Assembly (NCBI GenBank): GCA_026122225.1 | Contig: JANEZZ010002364.1 | Coordinates: 1-64,000, forward strand | Direction of reading: 5' to 3' | Length of the DNA stretch: 64,000 bases | From: Heloderma charlesbogerti | Taxonomy: Eukaryota > Chordata > Lepidosauria > Squamata > Helodermatidae | In this document: piece by piece, positions 31,844 through 43,450 of the stretch | Layout of the letters: every line of letters begins with the position of its first letter | Numbering within the stretch: position 1 is the first letter of the stretch | Program-made: the position numbers and the translations under genes | Notes under the pieces: model-generated | Database searches by the model: none | The model's input: only the letters and a program-made list of their open reading frames with translations | What the model was told of the DNA's origin: nothing

Positions 31844-32306
31844 CTCTGAGGGCTCTCTGCTGCGGCTGCCTAATGTGAAACTGGAAGCCACACACAGGGG
31901 GACCTTTTCCTTTGCTGTCCCTCAGTTGTGGAAAGACCTGCCAGCTGAAATGCGCCTGCTGACCTCGCTGAAGGATTTTAAGCCGGCATTAAAGACGCTA
32001 TTATTCTGGCAGGCCTTCCCTTTTCAGAACTCCTGTTCCTTTCACTGACATTTGTATACTATTTCTTTAAGCAGTGTTTTTTTAAGCTGTGTTTTATTGT
32101 TGATTTTTTTAAAAAAAATGTTTTTAGTTGAAAGTTGCTTTTAGTTACATGTTTGTATATATTGTCCATATTTTTTTTATGTAAATGTTTTTTAAACTTT
32201 GTATATTGTATTTTAATATTTAAAAATTAAGTTAATGTTTAACTTTTGTAAATCTCCCAGAGAGCTTCTGCTATGGAGTGGTATAGAAATGTGATGATGA
32301 TGATGC
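31844..32306 (+). pseudogene. LINE ORF2 C-terminus and 3' UTR, second part
   Basis: The frame continues LRLPNVKLEATHRGTFSFA, then PQLWKDLPAEMRLLTSLKDF, then a KTLLFWQAF ending and stop. This is the terminal motif of L2/CR1-group ORF2. An AT-rich 3' UTR follows to AGAGAGCTTCTGCTATGGAG and TATAGAAATG, the tail seen elsewhere in the window. Confidence 0.8.
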
Positions 32307-32562
32307 ATACATCTGAAAAATGTGCATGAAAAAATGCATACTGTTGAAAAATTTCCACAAACAAATTTTAATCAATGGGAGAAGAAAGTGTACATTTCAA
32401 TGATGTGGACATCTGAAACATATGCACAAAATTATGGATGGATTTTCATGTGATAAGAAAAACAAAGCTCAAAATCTGATATGGACTCAAGTCAGTATGA
32501 GCTTCGAGTTGGAATTTGGAGGACTTTGGTGAGCTTGAGTTTTGCTGGTTTTCACATTCCTA
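32307..32562 (+). mobile_element. AT450 element, left end missing
   Basis: TGCATACATCTGAAAAATGTGCATG through AAGCTCAAAATCTGATATGG to GGTTTTCACATTCCTA. A GTGAGC faces outward near 32529. Confidence 0.65.
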
Positions 32563-32696
32563 GTTCTCTCTCCCCCCCCCCCCCCCACACACTGAGTGAG
32601 GCCTCTGTCTGGACAACCATTAAACTTCTCAGTAAGGCAGGTACTCGGTAGAGGATCTCGTGCATGCCCCCCATACCCCTTCCTCAAGAGGCTATT
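32563..32696. other. No recognisable feature; poly-C run
   Basis: C-run at 32573-32586, then unassigned sequence. Confidence 0.4.
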
Positions 32697-33260
32697 CTTA
32701 GTCTTAGTATTTATTGCAGGTCTATACTGCCCCATAGCCAAAGGTCTCTGGGCAGTTTACAGAGGTTAAAAGCATTAAAAATACAGTATACAGAAGTTAA
32801 ATACAATTTACAAAGAAAATAGATGAAAAGACAATGTACACAAAGACAACATATATCTAAATACAACTTCAAGCAATAAGCCATAACCATAAGACAAATC
32901 CATCATTGATTAAAACTCATCATATGCTGCCAAATGCCTGGGAGAAGAGAAAAGTCTTGACCTGGCACTTAAAAGATAGCAATGTTGGCACCAGGCAGGC
33001 CTCATTGGGGAGATAATTACATAATGGGGGAGCACCACTGAGAAGGCCCTCTCCCTTGTTGTTGTCTTCTGAGCTTCCCTCGGAGTAGGCAGCTGGAGGA
33101 GGAACCTTAGATGTTGAGAGTAGTATACGGGTAGGTTTGTGTCAGGAGAGGCACTTCATCAGATAATGCAGCCCCAAGCTGTTTAAGGCTTTATAGGTTA
33201 AAACCGGCACCTTGAAACAGATTCAGAAACACAGGCAGCCAGTGCAAGAAGGTAATGACA
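32697..33260 (-). mobile_element. LINE-derived repeat, minus strand, well preserved
   Basis: CTATACTGCCCCATAGCCAAAGGTCTCTGGGCAGTTTACAGAGG is the complement of the common tail. Beyond it come AAGTCTTGACCTGGCAC, TGGCACCAGGCAGGCC and AAGGCCCTCTCCC. Then GGCTTTATAGGTTAAAACC and AGCCAGTGCA follow. It recurs at 26870-27100. I cannot name the family with certainty. Confidence 0.6.
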
Positions 33261-34690
33261 TGCAATGTCCATGTCAGGCCGCAGTTAAGGTCAGGCTCTT
33301 GGTAACTGGGTTCTGGAGCCAGGGAGGGAATTGGCTATCAGAACAATTGGGTCAGAAGCAGGTGATTGGGTTACTGAAGACCTTCAGAGCTTGAGCATAT
33401 ATTATGGATGGCATAGATATTTTACCCAAAATGGCCTCCCTGTCCCAGTTGTAAATTGTAGAAATATTAGCCAAAGCAGACATTATTTTAAATGTATGTC
33501 CAGCAAAAATGCCTTCTTTTCATTTTACTCTAGAGTATGTACAGGGGGCAAATTCAGATCAGAAAATCCCCCTCTATCCCCCACACTAGGGTCCCAATTG
33601 TGATCAGGGCCCTTGTGCCTATTCTAGAATAAAAACGTAAAAAAGAAAAGAAAAAAAGACATAGCCTCTATGCACACTTTTAAAGTAATCTCGATTTTGG
33701 CCCATAGAGTGCCCATTTGGGTTTCTATCCCTCTTTTTGATGTGACAGTTTTCTATATGGAGGGAACATTTAAGAGGCATTCAAACATGCAGTTTCTGCA
33801 GTAGTACAGCCCTAGCAAGCTGTGCCACATGATGTTTTCTGATTTGTGCAGCTCTGCTGATGATGGATAAGCAAAACGACACTCAGGCTGCAATCCTATA
33901 TCCACTTATCTGCAAGCAGGCTCAGAGGAGTGGGCTGTCAATGTTTTGGTTTGAAGGGGCGATGGAACCAGACCATAGTTTTTCCTCACTGAGAAAGATA
34001 CATATTTAAAAACCTATTTTGCAGCTTGTCTGCCACTTCTGTTTTCCACTTGGCCACTTGATGTGGAGAATTGAGTAATGTCTCATTTGCTGGTTTCATG
34101 TGACCATATCCAGGACTATGTTCATTTTTTACTGCAAGATGCAGGCAGTGATGGATTTTCATCCACCTGTCTTATTTTTACATGTTTCTGCAGCAGCATT
34201 TTCATTATTTCATTGCAAGTGTCATTTCATTATGTTAGCTGTCAGCATTTTCATGATGAACCCTGTTTTTCAGGGGATTATAATTATAACTCATCTAAAA
34301 GTACATTGAACAGGAATATAACGTATGGTATTTCATCCTGGAAGGCACTTTCTGAACAAGTTTTCAAAACGTCTTCTTTCCTTTTTTTTTTTTTGCTCCC
34401 TGCAGACTGCATAGCATCTTGTACCATGCCATAAAATATGCATGTGAATAAAAATTATTATTATTTCCATGTGTGTTCCTAACAAAAGAGGTTGGATCAA
34501 TCACTTTGCCTAATTTCATATGCATTTCAACTGAGTGGATGAGATTAATGCAAAAGGATCCAGAAGGTTCTGAATTTGGAGAAATAAACTGTTTTTAAAG
34601 TTTAATCTACTATACTTCTTTCTTTTGATTAAAATGTGAACATTTTCCTTATCCCTCCTACATTTCCCCTTTCAAAAACATTCATGGTGT
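33261..34690. other. No recognisable gene
   Basis: No conserved frame. A 118-codon frame at 34078-34434 has no recognisable domain. Confidence 0.45.
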
Positions 34691-34692
34691 TT

Positions 34693-34693
34693 T

Positions 34694-34744
<51 letters not shown>

Positions 34745-34787
34745 CTCCCCATACCCCAAATAATGATGATGACGATGATGATGTCAC
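34693..34787. repeat. (TTTC)n then (GATGAT)n microsatellites
   Basis: About 13 CTTT units (34693-34746), then GATGATGATGACGATGATGATG (34762-34785). Confidence 0.95.
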
Positions 34788-35277
34788 TTTCTCTCCCAAT
34801 TATGATCATATTACTTTCTCTCAAAAGAAGAAGGCCTCTCCAAAAATTCTCAGAATTTTTTAAAAAACTTTTTGACACCTACACTGTGGAACAACTTGAC
34901 CAGCAGGGTGTCCATGATGTGACCTTTTTCACAGACCATAGTATTCTGTTTGAAGGACTGCTGGAGGACTGTTCTCTGTTTTGAAGACCTCCTCTGTTTG
35001 GAGGTCTGTTCCATCAAAGTCTGTTTTTAAAAAAAACAAAACAAGAACCCTCCATCAGATGGAATTGCTAGGCCTTAAATCCCCCCCCCCATTTGAAAGA
35101 TTTATATGGTATGCTGAGATGCAGCTTGGAGTAAAAAGTACAAATGTGTCAATTTTCAGCACTTTCTACCTTACTGTACCTGTGCCAACTCTTATCAGAT
35201 CATTTCAAAGATTTGCAGAACAGCAGACCTCTTTGGGTAGATCATGGATAAAGAAGTATCACACTAGCAGCTAAACA
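34788..35277. other. Unclassified repeat debris
   Basis: CTGTTTGAAGGACTGCTGGAGG and TGGAGGTCTGTTCCATCAAAG at about 34945-35025 resemble words at 59105-59215 and 63690-63800, suggesting an old dispersed repeat built on CCTCTGTTTGAAG. Confidence 0.4.
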
Positions 35278-35942
35278 GATGAAGGAAGTACTTCTTCACA
35301 CAGCACATAGTTAAACTATGGAATTCACTACCACAAGATGCAGTGCTGGCCACCAATTTGGATTACTTTAAAAGGGGGTTAGACAAATTCCTGGAGGCTA
35401 GACAAGGATAAAAAGGTAAAGGTGTCCCCAATCAGTTGTGTCCGACTCTAGGGTGCGGTGCTCATCCCTGTTTCTAAGCCGAAGAGCCAGCGCTGTCCGA
35501 AGATGCTTCTGTGGTCATGTGGCTGGCATGACTGAACACCGAGGTGCACGGAATGCTGTTACCTTTCCCGCCGAGGCGGTACCTATTTATCTACTTGCAA
35601 TTTCTTGCTTTCGAACTGCTAGGTTGGCAGAAGCTGGGGCTGAAGACGGGAGCTCACTCCGTCACGCAGCACTCGGGTCTCGAACTGCTGACCTGCCGAC
35701 CTTCCAGTCTGCAGTTCAAATTCTATCAATGGCTACAAGTCCTGATGGCTATGGGCTCCCTCCAGTACCAGAGGCAGTGAGCCTATATACACCAATTGCT
35801 GGGGAACATGGATGGGAGGGTGCTGTTCCACTCCTGCCCTGCTTGTGGTTTCCCAGTTGACAGCTGGTTGGCCACTGTGTGAACAGAATGCTGGACTAGA
35901 TGGACCCTTGGATCCAGCATGGCTCTTCTTATGTTCTTATTT
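35278..35942 (+). mobile_element. CR1 LINE 3' end split by a SINE
   Basis: GGAAGTACTTCTTCACACAGC, TTAAACTATGGAATTCACTACC and GACAAATTCCTGGAGG to 35412 correspond to the CR1 copy at 62670-62790. After the SINE, CTATCAATGGCTACAAGTCC to the CTTCTTATGTTCTTAT terminus continues it. Confidence 0.85.
35413..35735 (-). mobile_element. tRNA-derived SINE (Sauria-like), minus strand
   Basis: The minus strand has a tRNA-like B box (GTTCGAGACC), the body CATGCCAGCCACATGACC...CGGACAGCGCTGGCTCTTCGG, and ends CACCTTTACC at the left, the ACCTTT-type tail of SINEs mobilised by Bov-B/RTE LINEs in squamates. Full length (about 320 bp). This is one of the best taxonomic clues in the window. Confidence 0.75.
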
Positions 35943-35984
35943 TCAGTGAATGGGGTCAATATTTGTTCCCTGAACTAGGAGGAT

Positions 35985-36450
35985 AAGAGAGAAATCCTAT
36001 GGTCCCTGGGAGAGCATCCCAGGGACTATAGGATGGCTCAGAAAACCACTATGACCTCAGAAATGGGGAGCTGGAGAGCTGCCCCCCCAAATTCTCTTGC
36101 AGTCTGCAAGGAGAGAACCATGCTGGCTGCCTCTCAGAGGTCAGAAAATTGACCTTGGAGAGATGGAAAAAGGGGCGTTCTGGTAGGTGGGGAGGGGAGG
36201 AGATGAGAGAGGCCAGGACACAACTTATCCTGAGCCTCCTCCAGCCTCCTTCCCCCCTCCTCCCAAGCACCCTTCCTAGATGGTCTGAAAAGCCTGTCTA
36301 GTGAAAATATAGAAAACTGGAGGATAGGGAGGCAAAGATTGCCTCCGCCACTCCGCCAGCATGGATGGCTTCAGCCCAGAAGGGCATAGGAATCTCAGAA
36401 TCCTCCAAATTCAAGGGTTTCTGAGCATAGGGCTGCACCCTAAGAAAATA
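35985..36450. mobile_element. MITE with AAATCCTATGG ends
   Basis: GAGAAATCCTATGGTCCCTGG at left and GGGCTGCACCC at right; internal inverted CCCTGGGAGAGCATCCCAGGG. Sibling of 6084-6478. Confidence 0.55.
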
Positions 36451-36459
36451 AATTTAGTA

Positions 36460-36715
36460 CATAAATAAGAATAATGGTTCTTCATCTGCTTTTTTATGGC
36501 CTTCTTTGTTTTGTTTTTTGGTAAGAGCTGTTGTGAGCTTGTGAGTCTTTTTGTATTGATTGTTCTACTGGCTTTATTATCTCCTGCTTACAGGTTTTAT
36601 GCTATATTTTGTACTTTTATTTGAATGGTGTTTTAAATACTTAACTTTAAAACAACAAACAACCATAACATGGTAAGCTATCCTGAGACTGTGATGGGGT
36701 GCTATATAGATGTTG

Positions 36716-36750
<35 letters not shown>

Positions 36751-36760
36751 AAATACGAGA
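36460..36760 (+). mobile_element. LINE 3' tail with (AAAT)n
   Basis: AAGCTATCCTGAGACTGTGATGGGGTGCTATATAGATGTTG followed by nine AAAT units (36717-36752). Typical of an L2/CR1-type tail. Confidence 0.6.
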
Positions 36761-37415
36761 AGAGGAAGTAGCTATCATTGCTGTACTGAAAAATACCTGG
36801 CCCTTGCTACAGCAAGTTGGACAAAGCAGTAAGCATTATTTTGATTTGTTCTTATGATGTGTGCCTCAAAAGCAGCAAACTGTATCAACACATGATGTGT
36901 TGGATTACTGGTAATTCAGCAGCAAGAAAACTGACAGTGATCAGAATTCCATCTGTTGTTTACCCTGAGGATGTCCCCAGCAAGAGAAAATGAGGGTTTT
37001 GACCTTACTGTTGACTTGTTTTCTATGAGCGGGCTGTAATTATAGTCTACTTATCATTTCCCCCTGCATAATTCAAATACAATGTAGGGAATCCAGTCCT
37101 ACTAATAAAAGTTTTGATTCAGATGGTGATTTTGCTAAGTTAAGGCTTTGCTTGAGATAATGCTACCCATTCTTAGACTTTCCCTTCTAGTCCAAAAACT
37201 GTCCAAGATTCAATGCACAATAGAGCTACAAAAGCTATGTCAGGACTAGCCAATATTTCAGCCTGGAATATTTCAGGAACTAGGGGGCAGGATCAAAAAG
37301 CAATCAGGATCAGAGGGCAAATCAGAAGCCTGAGAACAAGCCAGGAGTCAAGACTGAAGTGCAAGACAAGAAACACAACGAATGCCTCTTGCTCACACAA
37401 AGTTCTGCTTTTAGG
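36761..37415. other. No recognisable gene
   Basis: Nothing supported. Confidence 0.45.
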
Positions 37416-37622
37416 CAGTGGCAGCTGTGGCTCCAACTTTGGTGGGGCTGTAAAGGAATCCATGCTGGGTTTCAGTCAGAACCAGCCATAACTCTAAAAG
37501 AGCCATATAGGTTCTGAACTCTATCCCCAAAATAGGTTCAGTGCCCTGGATAGCTACTTTAGAGTTCTGGCTGGTTCTGACTGAAATCCAGCATGGATTC
37601 ACAGCCCCACCGAAATCGGAGC
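37416..37622. mobile_element. HP216 hairpin MITE, right end cut by PAL9
   Basis: CAGTGGCAGCTGTGGCTCC at left; arms GGTTTCAGTCAGAACCAGCC and its counterpart GGCTGGTTCTGACTGAAATC. The right arm stops at CGGAGC where PAL9 starts, and the missing terminus does not resume after it. Confidence 0.75.
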
Positions 37623-38540
37623 TAGGGGTGCACGAAAGTCCCTTACCTGTCCTCGAAGCTTTTTGCGGTGGGGGGGAGGCACTTCGCTGCTCCCCCCGTG
37701 AAGTTCAGGCTGGGGGGGGAGGCTTCCCGCCTCGCCTGGCCGAAATTCAGGCTGGGGAGGAGGCGCCTCGCCTCGCCCGGCCGCGAACTAAAAAGTAAAA
37801 AAAAAAAAACGCCCCCGTGATAGGCTACGTGACCATTAACGTAGCCTATCACGGCTAGATCTGCAAAGTCAGCTGTGATAGGCTACGTAAATCGTCATGT
37901 AGCTTATCACGGGTGACTTAAAAAAAAAAAAGCACGTACGCAAATGGCGGCCCCCATAGGGAGCCGCCATTCGCGTTCCTTATTTGGTCGCTGTAGTCTA
38001 CGTAAAGATTTACGTAGACTACGGCGAAAATAAGGGCAAGGCAAATAGCATGCCCTTATTTTTGCCGTAGTCTACGTAAATCTTTACGTAGACTAGACGT
38101 GCCAAAATAAGGAACGCAAATGGCGGCGCCCATGGGCCGCCGCCATTTGCGTATGCGCTTTTTTTTTTCAAAGTCACCCGTGATAGGCTACGTGACGATT
38201 TACGTAGCCTATCATGGCTGACTTTGGAAATCTAGCCGTGATAGGCTACGTAAATCGTCACGTAGCCTATCACGGGTGGTTTTTTTTTTTTACTTTAGTT
38301 TTTTTTTTTTGCAATGGCGGCGGCGGCAGCTGGTCAGGAGACCGGCCGCCGCCCCCGCCCCCGCCAAACCACCGCTGAACCGCCGCCGGGACCCACTGCC
38401 GAGAGGGACATTCGCGGAAGGTAAGTTCCGTCCCGGGGGGGCGGGGGGCCGGGGGAGAATTTCCCAACCTACTTCAGGGGGCCAAATGCATCGGCACTCA
38501 GCTTCCCAAAGATTCGGGGAAAAATTCTCCACCATCCCTA
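37623..38540 (-). mobile_element. PAL9: 918-bp PAL element
   Basis: TAGGGGTGCACGAAAGTC at left, CTCCACCATCCCTA at right. Array: two P1 (about 37815-37855, 37875-37913), P2 (about 37940-37975), P3 (about 37992-38028), P4 short, P3 (about 38063-38100), P2 (about 38116-38152), two P1 (about 38177-38218, 38235-38277). The order is again mirror-symmetric. Donors: minus ACAG|GTAAGG at 37645-37646 and plus GAAG|GTAAGT with GT at 38421. Flanks ATCGGAGC and GATTCTAG do not match. The ATG frame at 38314-38420 is open to the donor but in another phase (107 nt). Confidence 0.82.
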
Positions 38541-40007
38541 GATTCTAGCCAATCAGGGATAGGTGACACTCGGGTACTGCTTAACCAGTCCAACGTAGCT
38601 GTGTGCTAACACCACTAAGAACAAATGAAGACCACTTTCATTTTGGGCAACATTTCCTATCCTGCTCACACTGGTGACCTTAGCCAATTAGGGATGAATT
38701 TAATATCTGAACACTTGTGCAACACATTCACAGTACCCTCCAAATATCATCCAAAGGGGCCCCTCCTTTTGATGCTAATGAGGATTTCATGAAATGCCCT
38801 CCTTTGGTTGAGCCTTAGTCCAAGGTCAAATTAATTAGTCAAAAACACAAATGTATTGGAAATCAGTATGTTGCACTGAAAATGAATTGTTCACACAATA
38901 GATGAGCACAGGAAAATGGCCCACTTACAAATGGCTAACCAAACTGAGCAAGACAAATTATAATTGATCCTATGTACTTTGGAGGAGCAGATTGTTTCAT
39001 TGTCCTACCCATTCCTTCCCCCCTTTCTAAGTCCAATAATCACTAAACACTGCCTCAGATAAACTGAAGAATAAAAGGCAATACTCTACTGCCTAAGCTT
39101 CCATTAGAAGGGTAATGTAAACAGTGTTCATTTGGAAGTACCTCCCTTTGTTCCTAAACTCAAATTTAAGTACCCTACATAACTATAACTGAGCTGAAAC
39201 TTTTCAAATAAAATAATCACTGATGCAAAAAATGTCATGTCTTTTCATCAGTTTTTCAGGAGTCCTTGCAAACATGTTTCCTCATTCATTTATCTTACCT
39301 TCACTCTCGTTTGCACTCAGCGATGTCATGTCAAAGAGGGAAATCAGGGCTTTGTTGAGCCTTACATTGATATTCTGCACATCAAGGTACCCCCCCCCCC
39401 AATCAAAGCTGGAGAGTATTAACCACAACTCTATCAACAACATATACGTCAGCATATACACTGTCAATGTGTTCTACTTTCCTCAGTAGGTACTAACCTT
39501 ATTAGATAAGCTTAAAAGAGAGAAACTAAATTTGCCAGGAAGTCACTGGAAAGATCATTTGTACAATTACTGTTCTGTACTCCAGTTTCCCCTCCTGGTA
39601 GTTGGCATGAGGCTGCCTCTCAGTGCCCATTTCCATATAGCTGTAGGCATTTTTAGCTGGGGCAGCCTTTTTGTTTTTGTTTCGTTTAAACTCAGGCTTC
39701 CTGAATGGTGCTTGTCTTTTTGAGCTTTTACATCAAACATATTGATTCTGGGAACTGCATTGTCTCCCCCACCCCCCATGGACTAGAAGATGTAAGGGGA
39801 TGAGGCCCTGTCCCCTAACATTGTTCCCAGCCCCTGACATCATCTAGTGCCTGGACAAAGGAGAAATTGTATGAAAATAACTATGAATGTCCATGCTTTT
39901 TTTCTTTTTTTAAAATCAAACTGATGCAGTAATTGGAAAGAATAGACTTATGACAGAATATGTGCAAAACTGAGGCAGACCAGAAATAGACTGATTATTC
40001 CCTACCT
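38541..40007. other. No recognisable gene
   Basis: AT-rich sequence; open frames at 39223-39723 are under 90 codons and unpatterned. Confidence 0.45.
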
Positions 40008-40385
40008 ACCTACAGCACAATCCTTTGCACATGTTCTTACTCACAGGTAAGTGGTATAGGATCGCACCCTTACAACGTAATCCTATGCAGGTCCAGTGCA
40101 GACTGGTGGCTTCGATTTCAGTGGGGCTGTGAATCCACACTGGGTTTCAGTCAGAACCAGCCAGAACTCTGAAGGAGCTATCCAAGGTGCTGAACCCTAC
40201 CCCCAAACTGGGCTCAGCACCTTGGATAGCTCCTTCAGAGTTCTGCTGATTCTGACTGAAACCCAGCACGGATTCACAGCCCCACTGAAATCAGGGCCAC
40301 TAGCTTCCACTGTTCAGGTCTACTCAAAAGCAAGTCTGATTGCTTTCCATGGAACTTACTCCCTCATGAGTGTGTAGAGGATTGC
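40008..40385. mobile_element. Small palindromic repeat pair hosting an HP216 MITE
   Basis: CACAATCCTTTGCACATG...GTATAGGATCGCACC is one hairpin of the CAATCCTATGCA family. Directly after it AATCCTATGCAGGTC is interrupted by HP216 and resumes as TTCAGGTCTACTCAAAAGCAAG...AGAGGATTGCAGC. Confidence 0.65.
40094..40312. mobile_element. HP216 hairpin MITE, complete, 219 bp
   Basis: CAGTGCAGACTGGTGGC start and CTAGCTTCCACTG end; arms GGAGCTATCCAAGGTGC and GCACCTTGGATAGCTCC are exact complements. Flanks TGCAGGTC (40086-40093) and TTCAGGTC (40313-40320) match at 7 of 8. Confidence 0.88.
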
Positions 40386-41540
40386 AGCTGTAGTGTATTA
40401 AAAATTGAACAAATATTGGAATTTCACTCTCCGCCCCATTGTGTGCTGTCATGCATATTTGTCTTCCTATAGATGGATGCAATCTGTCTTTGTTTATTCA
40501 GCAATTAATCTGTTTGTTGTTGTTGTTTGTTTTGTTTTTTTGCAGGGAGTGGGATTTAGTCTCACTAAACACTAAGTAACAGTGAGTGTCAGACAATTTG
40601 ATGGACCTTAAATAAATAACGGACTTACTCGGTGAGGGTAGGGGTGGGAAATTAATTTTAATGTTTATTCCAGTAAAGCTATGTACAACAAATTGCCTTG
40701 ATCTGTCTGAATTCAGACCAATTATAAAGCTTATGGGAACTGAACCTCCAACAGAAGATAGCAAGGGGAGAATGACAGAACCATGGTCTAATACATTAGA
40801 ACAATTTAAGTTACTTGCAAAAGACTCTGAGATCTCTAACATCATGTAATTCCAGCCATTAAGAGCTGCCTCGTTGGCATTCTGACATTAGAACTCTGTT
40901 TGCAAGTCTCCTGGGGATAGGATAATATTCTGTGATACTTATACGTAGTCACACCATTGTTAGGGATTTTCAAAGCCTTCATCAGTTTCCAAGTTGATTA
41001 ATTGTTAAGTAAATTGTATGTCAGCTGAGCTGAAGATTTCTATGTTGTCTGCTTCTGACATTGTCACTTGCACCCCAAAGCTTCTTTTTTTAAAAAAGCT
41101 GTTTCATAGCCATCTTTGAAGAAGGAAAACAACACACATTTCCTCCTCCTTCTCCTTCTCCTCAGATTAGGAAGGGGACAAGGGTTGGATTTAGGGAAGC
41201 ATTTTCAGTTTTATCCTATTCTGTCCATAATATTTTGTCATCACAGAGGGATTCAAGAGGATGCTAAGATGAAGCCCTAGGTTTTGTTTTGCTAATTCTA
41301 AATGATTGCCTTTTACCTCAGTCTAGCAATATTTCATGGATTTTGGTTCCAAAACTTTCCCTGTTCACTTCACTGGATAAGGGCAGTTTCATTTATGAAA
41401 ACAAATGTGGGAGGAGACCCATTGGTCAGTGGTAGAGCACATATATTGCATATAGCAAGACTAGGCACGTAGGTGAATTTTGTTCAGCCCACAGTTTTAA
41501 GCTAACCAGCTGAATTCCCACTTCCTGGACTAATACATGA
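40386..41540. other. No recognisable gene
   Basis: Nothing supported. Confidence 0.45.
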
Positions 41541-41942
41541 ATCAGAACAGTTGTACTGTTCTGAAGAAGACCTATGTTCAACCGGGAACATGAACGCATT
41601 GTTCAACTGGAGTCAGCCTCTCTGTTCTGATGAGGACCCATGTTTGGACCCAATCCTTCCAACTTTACACTTCTCTGAACAGTGCAGTTCTAAGCTCAAA
41701 ATTCATGCAAAACCACATATTTTAAGGGGAACTGTGTAGGAAAATGTGCATTTTAGGGGAAGTGGAAATAAAAATGCATATTTTAGGGGGGATACACACA
41801 AAATGTATATTTGGAAGGAAGGAATGCATATACAATGTGTATTTTAGGGAAATTAGTTACAATTAGTTACAAAGTGCATTTGTGTGATTTAAAAAAAAAA
41901 ACAGAAAATGGGACTGAAAATAGAGTGATTTGTCCATCCCTA
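41541..41942 (+). mobile_element. Probable AT-rich hAT-like element, left end unclear
   Basis: Repeated AAATGTGCATTTTAGGGG-type words and a GTGATTTGTCCATCCCTA right end. Composition resembles AT450; the left limit cannot be set. Confidence 0.45.
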
Positions 41943-42189
41943 GGAAGGTCCAACCAAGGCTCACTGGCTAGCATCTCCTGTTTAAAGTATGTCAGGTAGT
42001 TGGGCTGGCAAACACCTGTGCCTTAGACTCTGCAGAGCTGCTGCCACTCTGGGCAGATGGTCACAGAATCACCTCTTCTGTTTTTATTGTAATATTTATA
42101 TATTGTTCTTCACTGCTGTATATATGCAGTTAGCCCGTATTATCCTCACAACAACCCTGTGTGATAGATCAATCAGAATGAGATACTTG

Positions 42190-42336
42190 CCCAAGGTTCC
42201 TGGCTCAGCAAGGGATTTTTGCTACTGGGCTAGGTTTAAGGTTGCAGTACTAGTGTACAAAGCCCTAATCAACTTGGGACCAGGAAAGCGCCTTCTCCCT
42301 TACCCACCTGCCCGGTCACTGAGGTCATTGGAGCCA
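42190..42336 (+). pseudogene. LINE ORF2 C-terminal fragment, first part
   Basis: ARFKVAVLVYKALINLGPG followed by LLPYPPARSLRS, the same L2/CR1-group domain as at 31051. Interrupted by PAL10. Confidence 0.78.
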
Positions 42337-43095
42337 TAGGGATGTCAGAGAATTCCACCATGGATCTCAGTGAGGCCGAATGCCAGTGCATTTGGCCCCC
42401 CGAAATCCATGGTGGAACGAAGCCCCCCGCCCCCCACCCCACGAAAGGCATGCGAAACGGAGCACTTACCTGCTGCCGTTCGCGCTGCTTTGAGAATGGC
42501 GGCTGCATCTGCGGCCACCATTCGCTTCCTCATTATAGCCATGATAGGCTACATAAATACTTACATAGCCTATCACAGCTAACGCAGGGATGCCATTTGC
42601 ATCCCTGAGGGGGCTGTGATAGGCTACATAAGTATTTACGTACCCTAACATGGCAAAAAAAAAAAAAGCGAATGCAAATCATGGCGGCTACGGCGGCCAC
42701 CATTTGCATTCCCTTTTTTTGCCGTTTTAGCCTACGTAAATATTTATGTTGGCTATTATGGCAAAAGAAAAAAGGGAACGCAAATGGCGTAGTGGCCGCC
42801 ATTTGCGTTCCTTTTTTTTTTTTTTTTTTCCGTGATAGGCTACGTAAATATTTACGTAGCCTATCATGGCAAAATACAGGGATGCAAATGGTGGCGGCTA
42901 CGGCTGCCGCCATTTGCATCCCTGCAGGCTGCCCAGTGGCTGGATGTCTGGCTGTGGGCGGCCCCGGTTGGCAGCTCTGTGGAATCTCCATGGAGCGGAG
43001 CCAGCTGGAGAGAATTTTGGGGGGAGGGACGGAGCGCCTCCCTCCCACCACAAATGTCACCCTTCAAAAAGGTAAGTGACTTTTGTGCATCCCTA
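42337..43095 (+). mobile_element. PAL10: 759-bp PAL element inserted in a LINE
   Basis: TAGGGATGTCAGAGAATTCC to TTGTGCATCCCTA. The flank after it, ATTGGAGG (43096-43103), corresponds to ATTGGAGC two bases before the left end, so a slightly eroded 8-bp duplication is likely. P1 palindromes at about 42538-42579, 42614-42655 (decayed) and 42829-42869. P2 at about 42673-42712, 42776-42808 and 42880-42920; a P3-like hairpin at about 42721-42762. Donors: minus CAG|GTAAGTG at 42468-42469 and plus AAAAAG|GTAAGTG with GT at 43072. Confidence 0.82.
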
Positions 43096-43450
43096 ATTGG
43101 AGGACATGCTCCTGGTGGTTCCACATGGATCTATGGCCCAACTGGAGTCCACCAGGAGAAGAGCCTTCAGTGTGGTGGCCCCCTTTCTTTGGAATTCCCT
43201 GCCCCTGGAGGTCAGGCAGGCACCAACACTGCATTGTTTCTGGCACCTCCTGAAAACAGCACTGTTCCAGGAGGCATTCCTTAATTGACCACTCACAGTT
43301 TCTATTGGCATTGTGTTTTTTAAAAAGTATAATTTTAATGTGGTGTTTTAATCTTTTTATTCTTTTACTGTTTTATCTTTTGTGTTCACCACTCTGAAAT
43401 CTGTGCTAGATATGTAGCGGTATATAAATATTGTAAATAAACTAACTAAA
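43096..43450 (+). pseudogene. LINE ORF2 C-terminus and tail, second part
   Basis: RRRAFSVVAPFLWNSLPLEV...LLKTALFQEAF then stop, followed by GGTATATAAATATTGTAAATAAAC. This continues the frame of 42190-42336. Confidence 0.78.

Noticed and set aside
31371..32048. 225-codon open frame as a host gene
   Set aside because: It spans PAL8 palindromes, crosses the 8-bp duplication and continues in a dead LINE; no start context or homologous protein.
35640..35735. tRNA gene on the minus strand
   Set aside because: The B-box-like GTTCGAGACC is the SINE head; the remainder is SINE body and tail.
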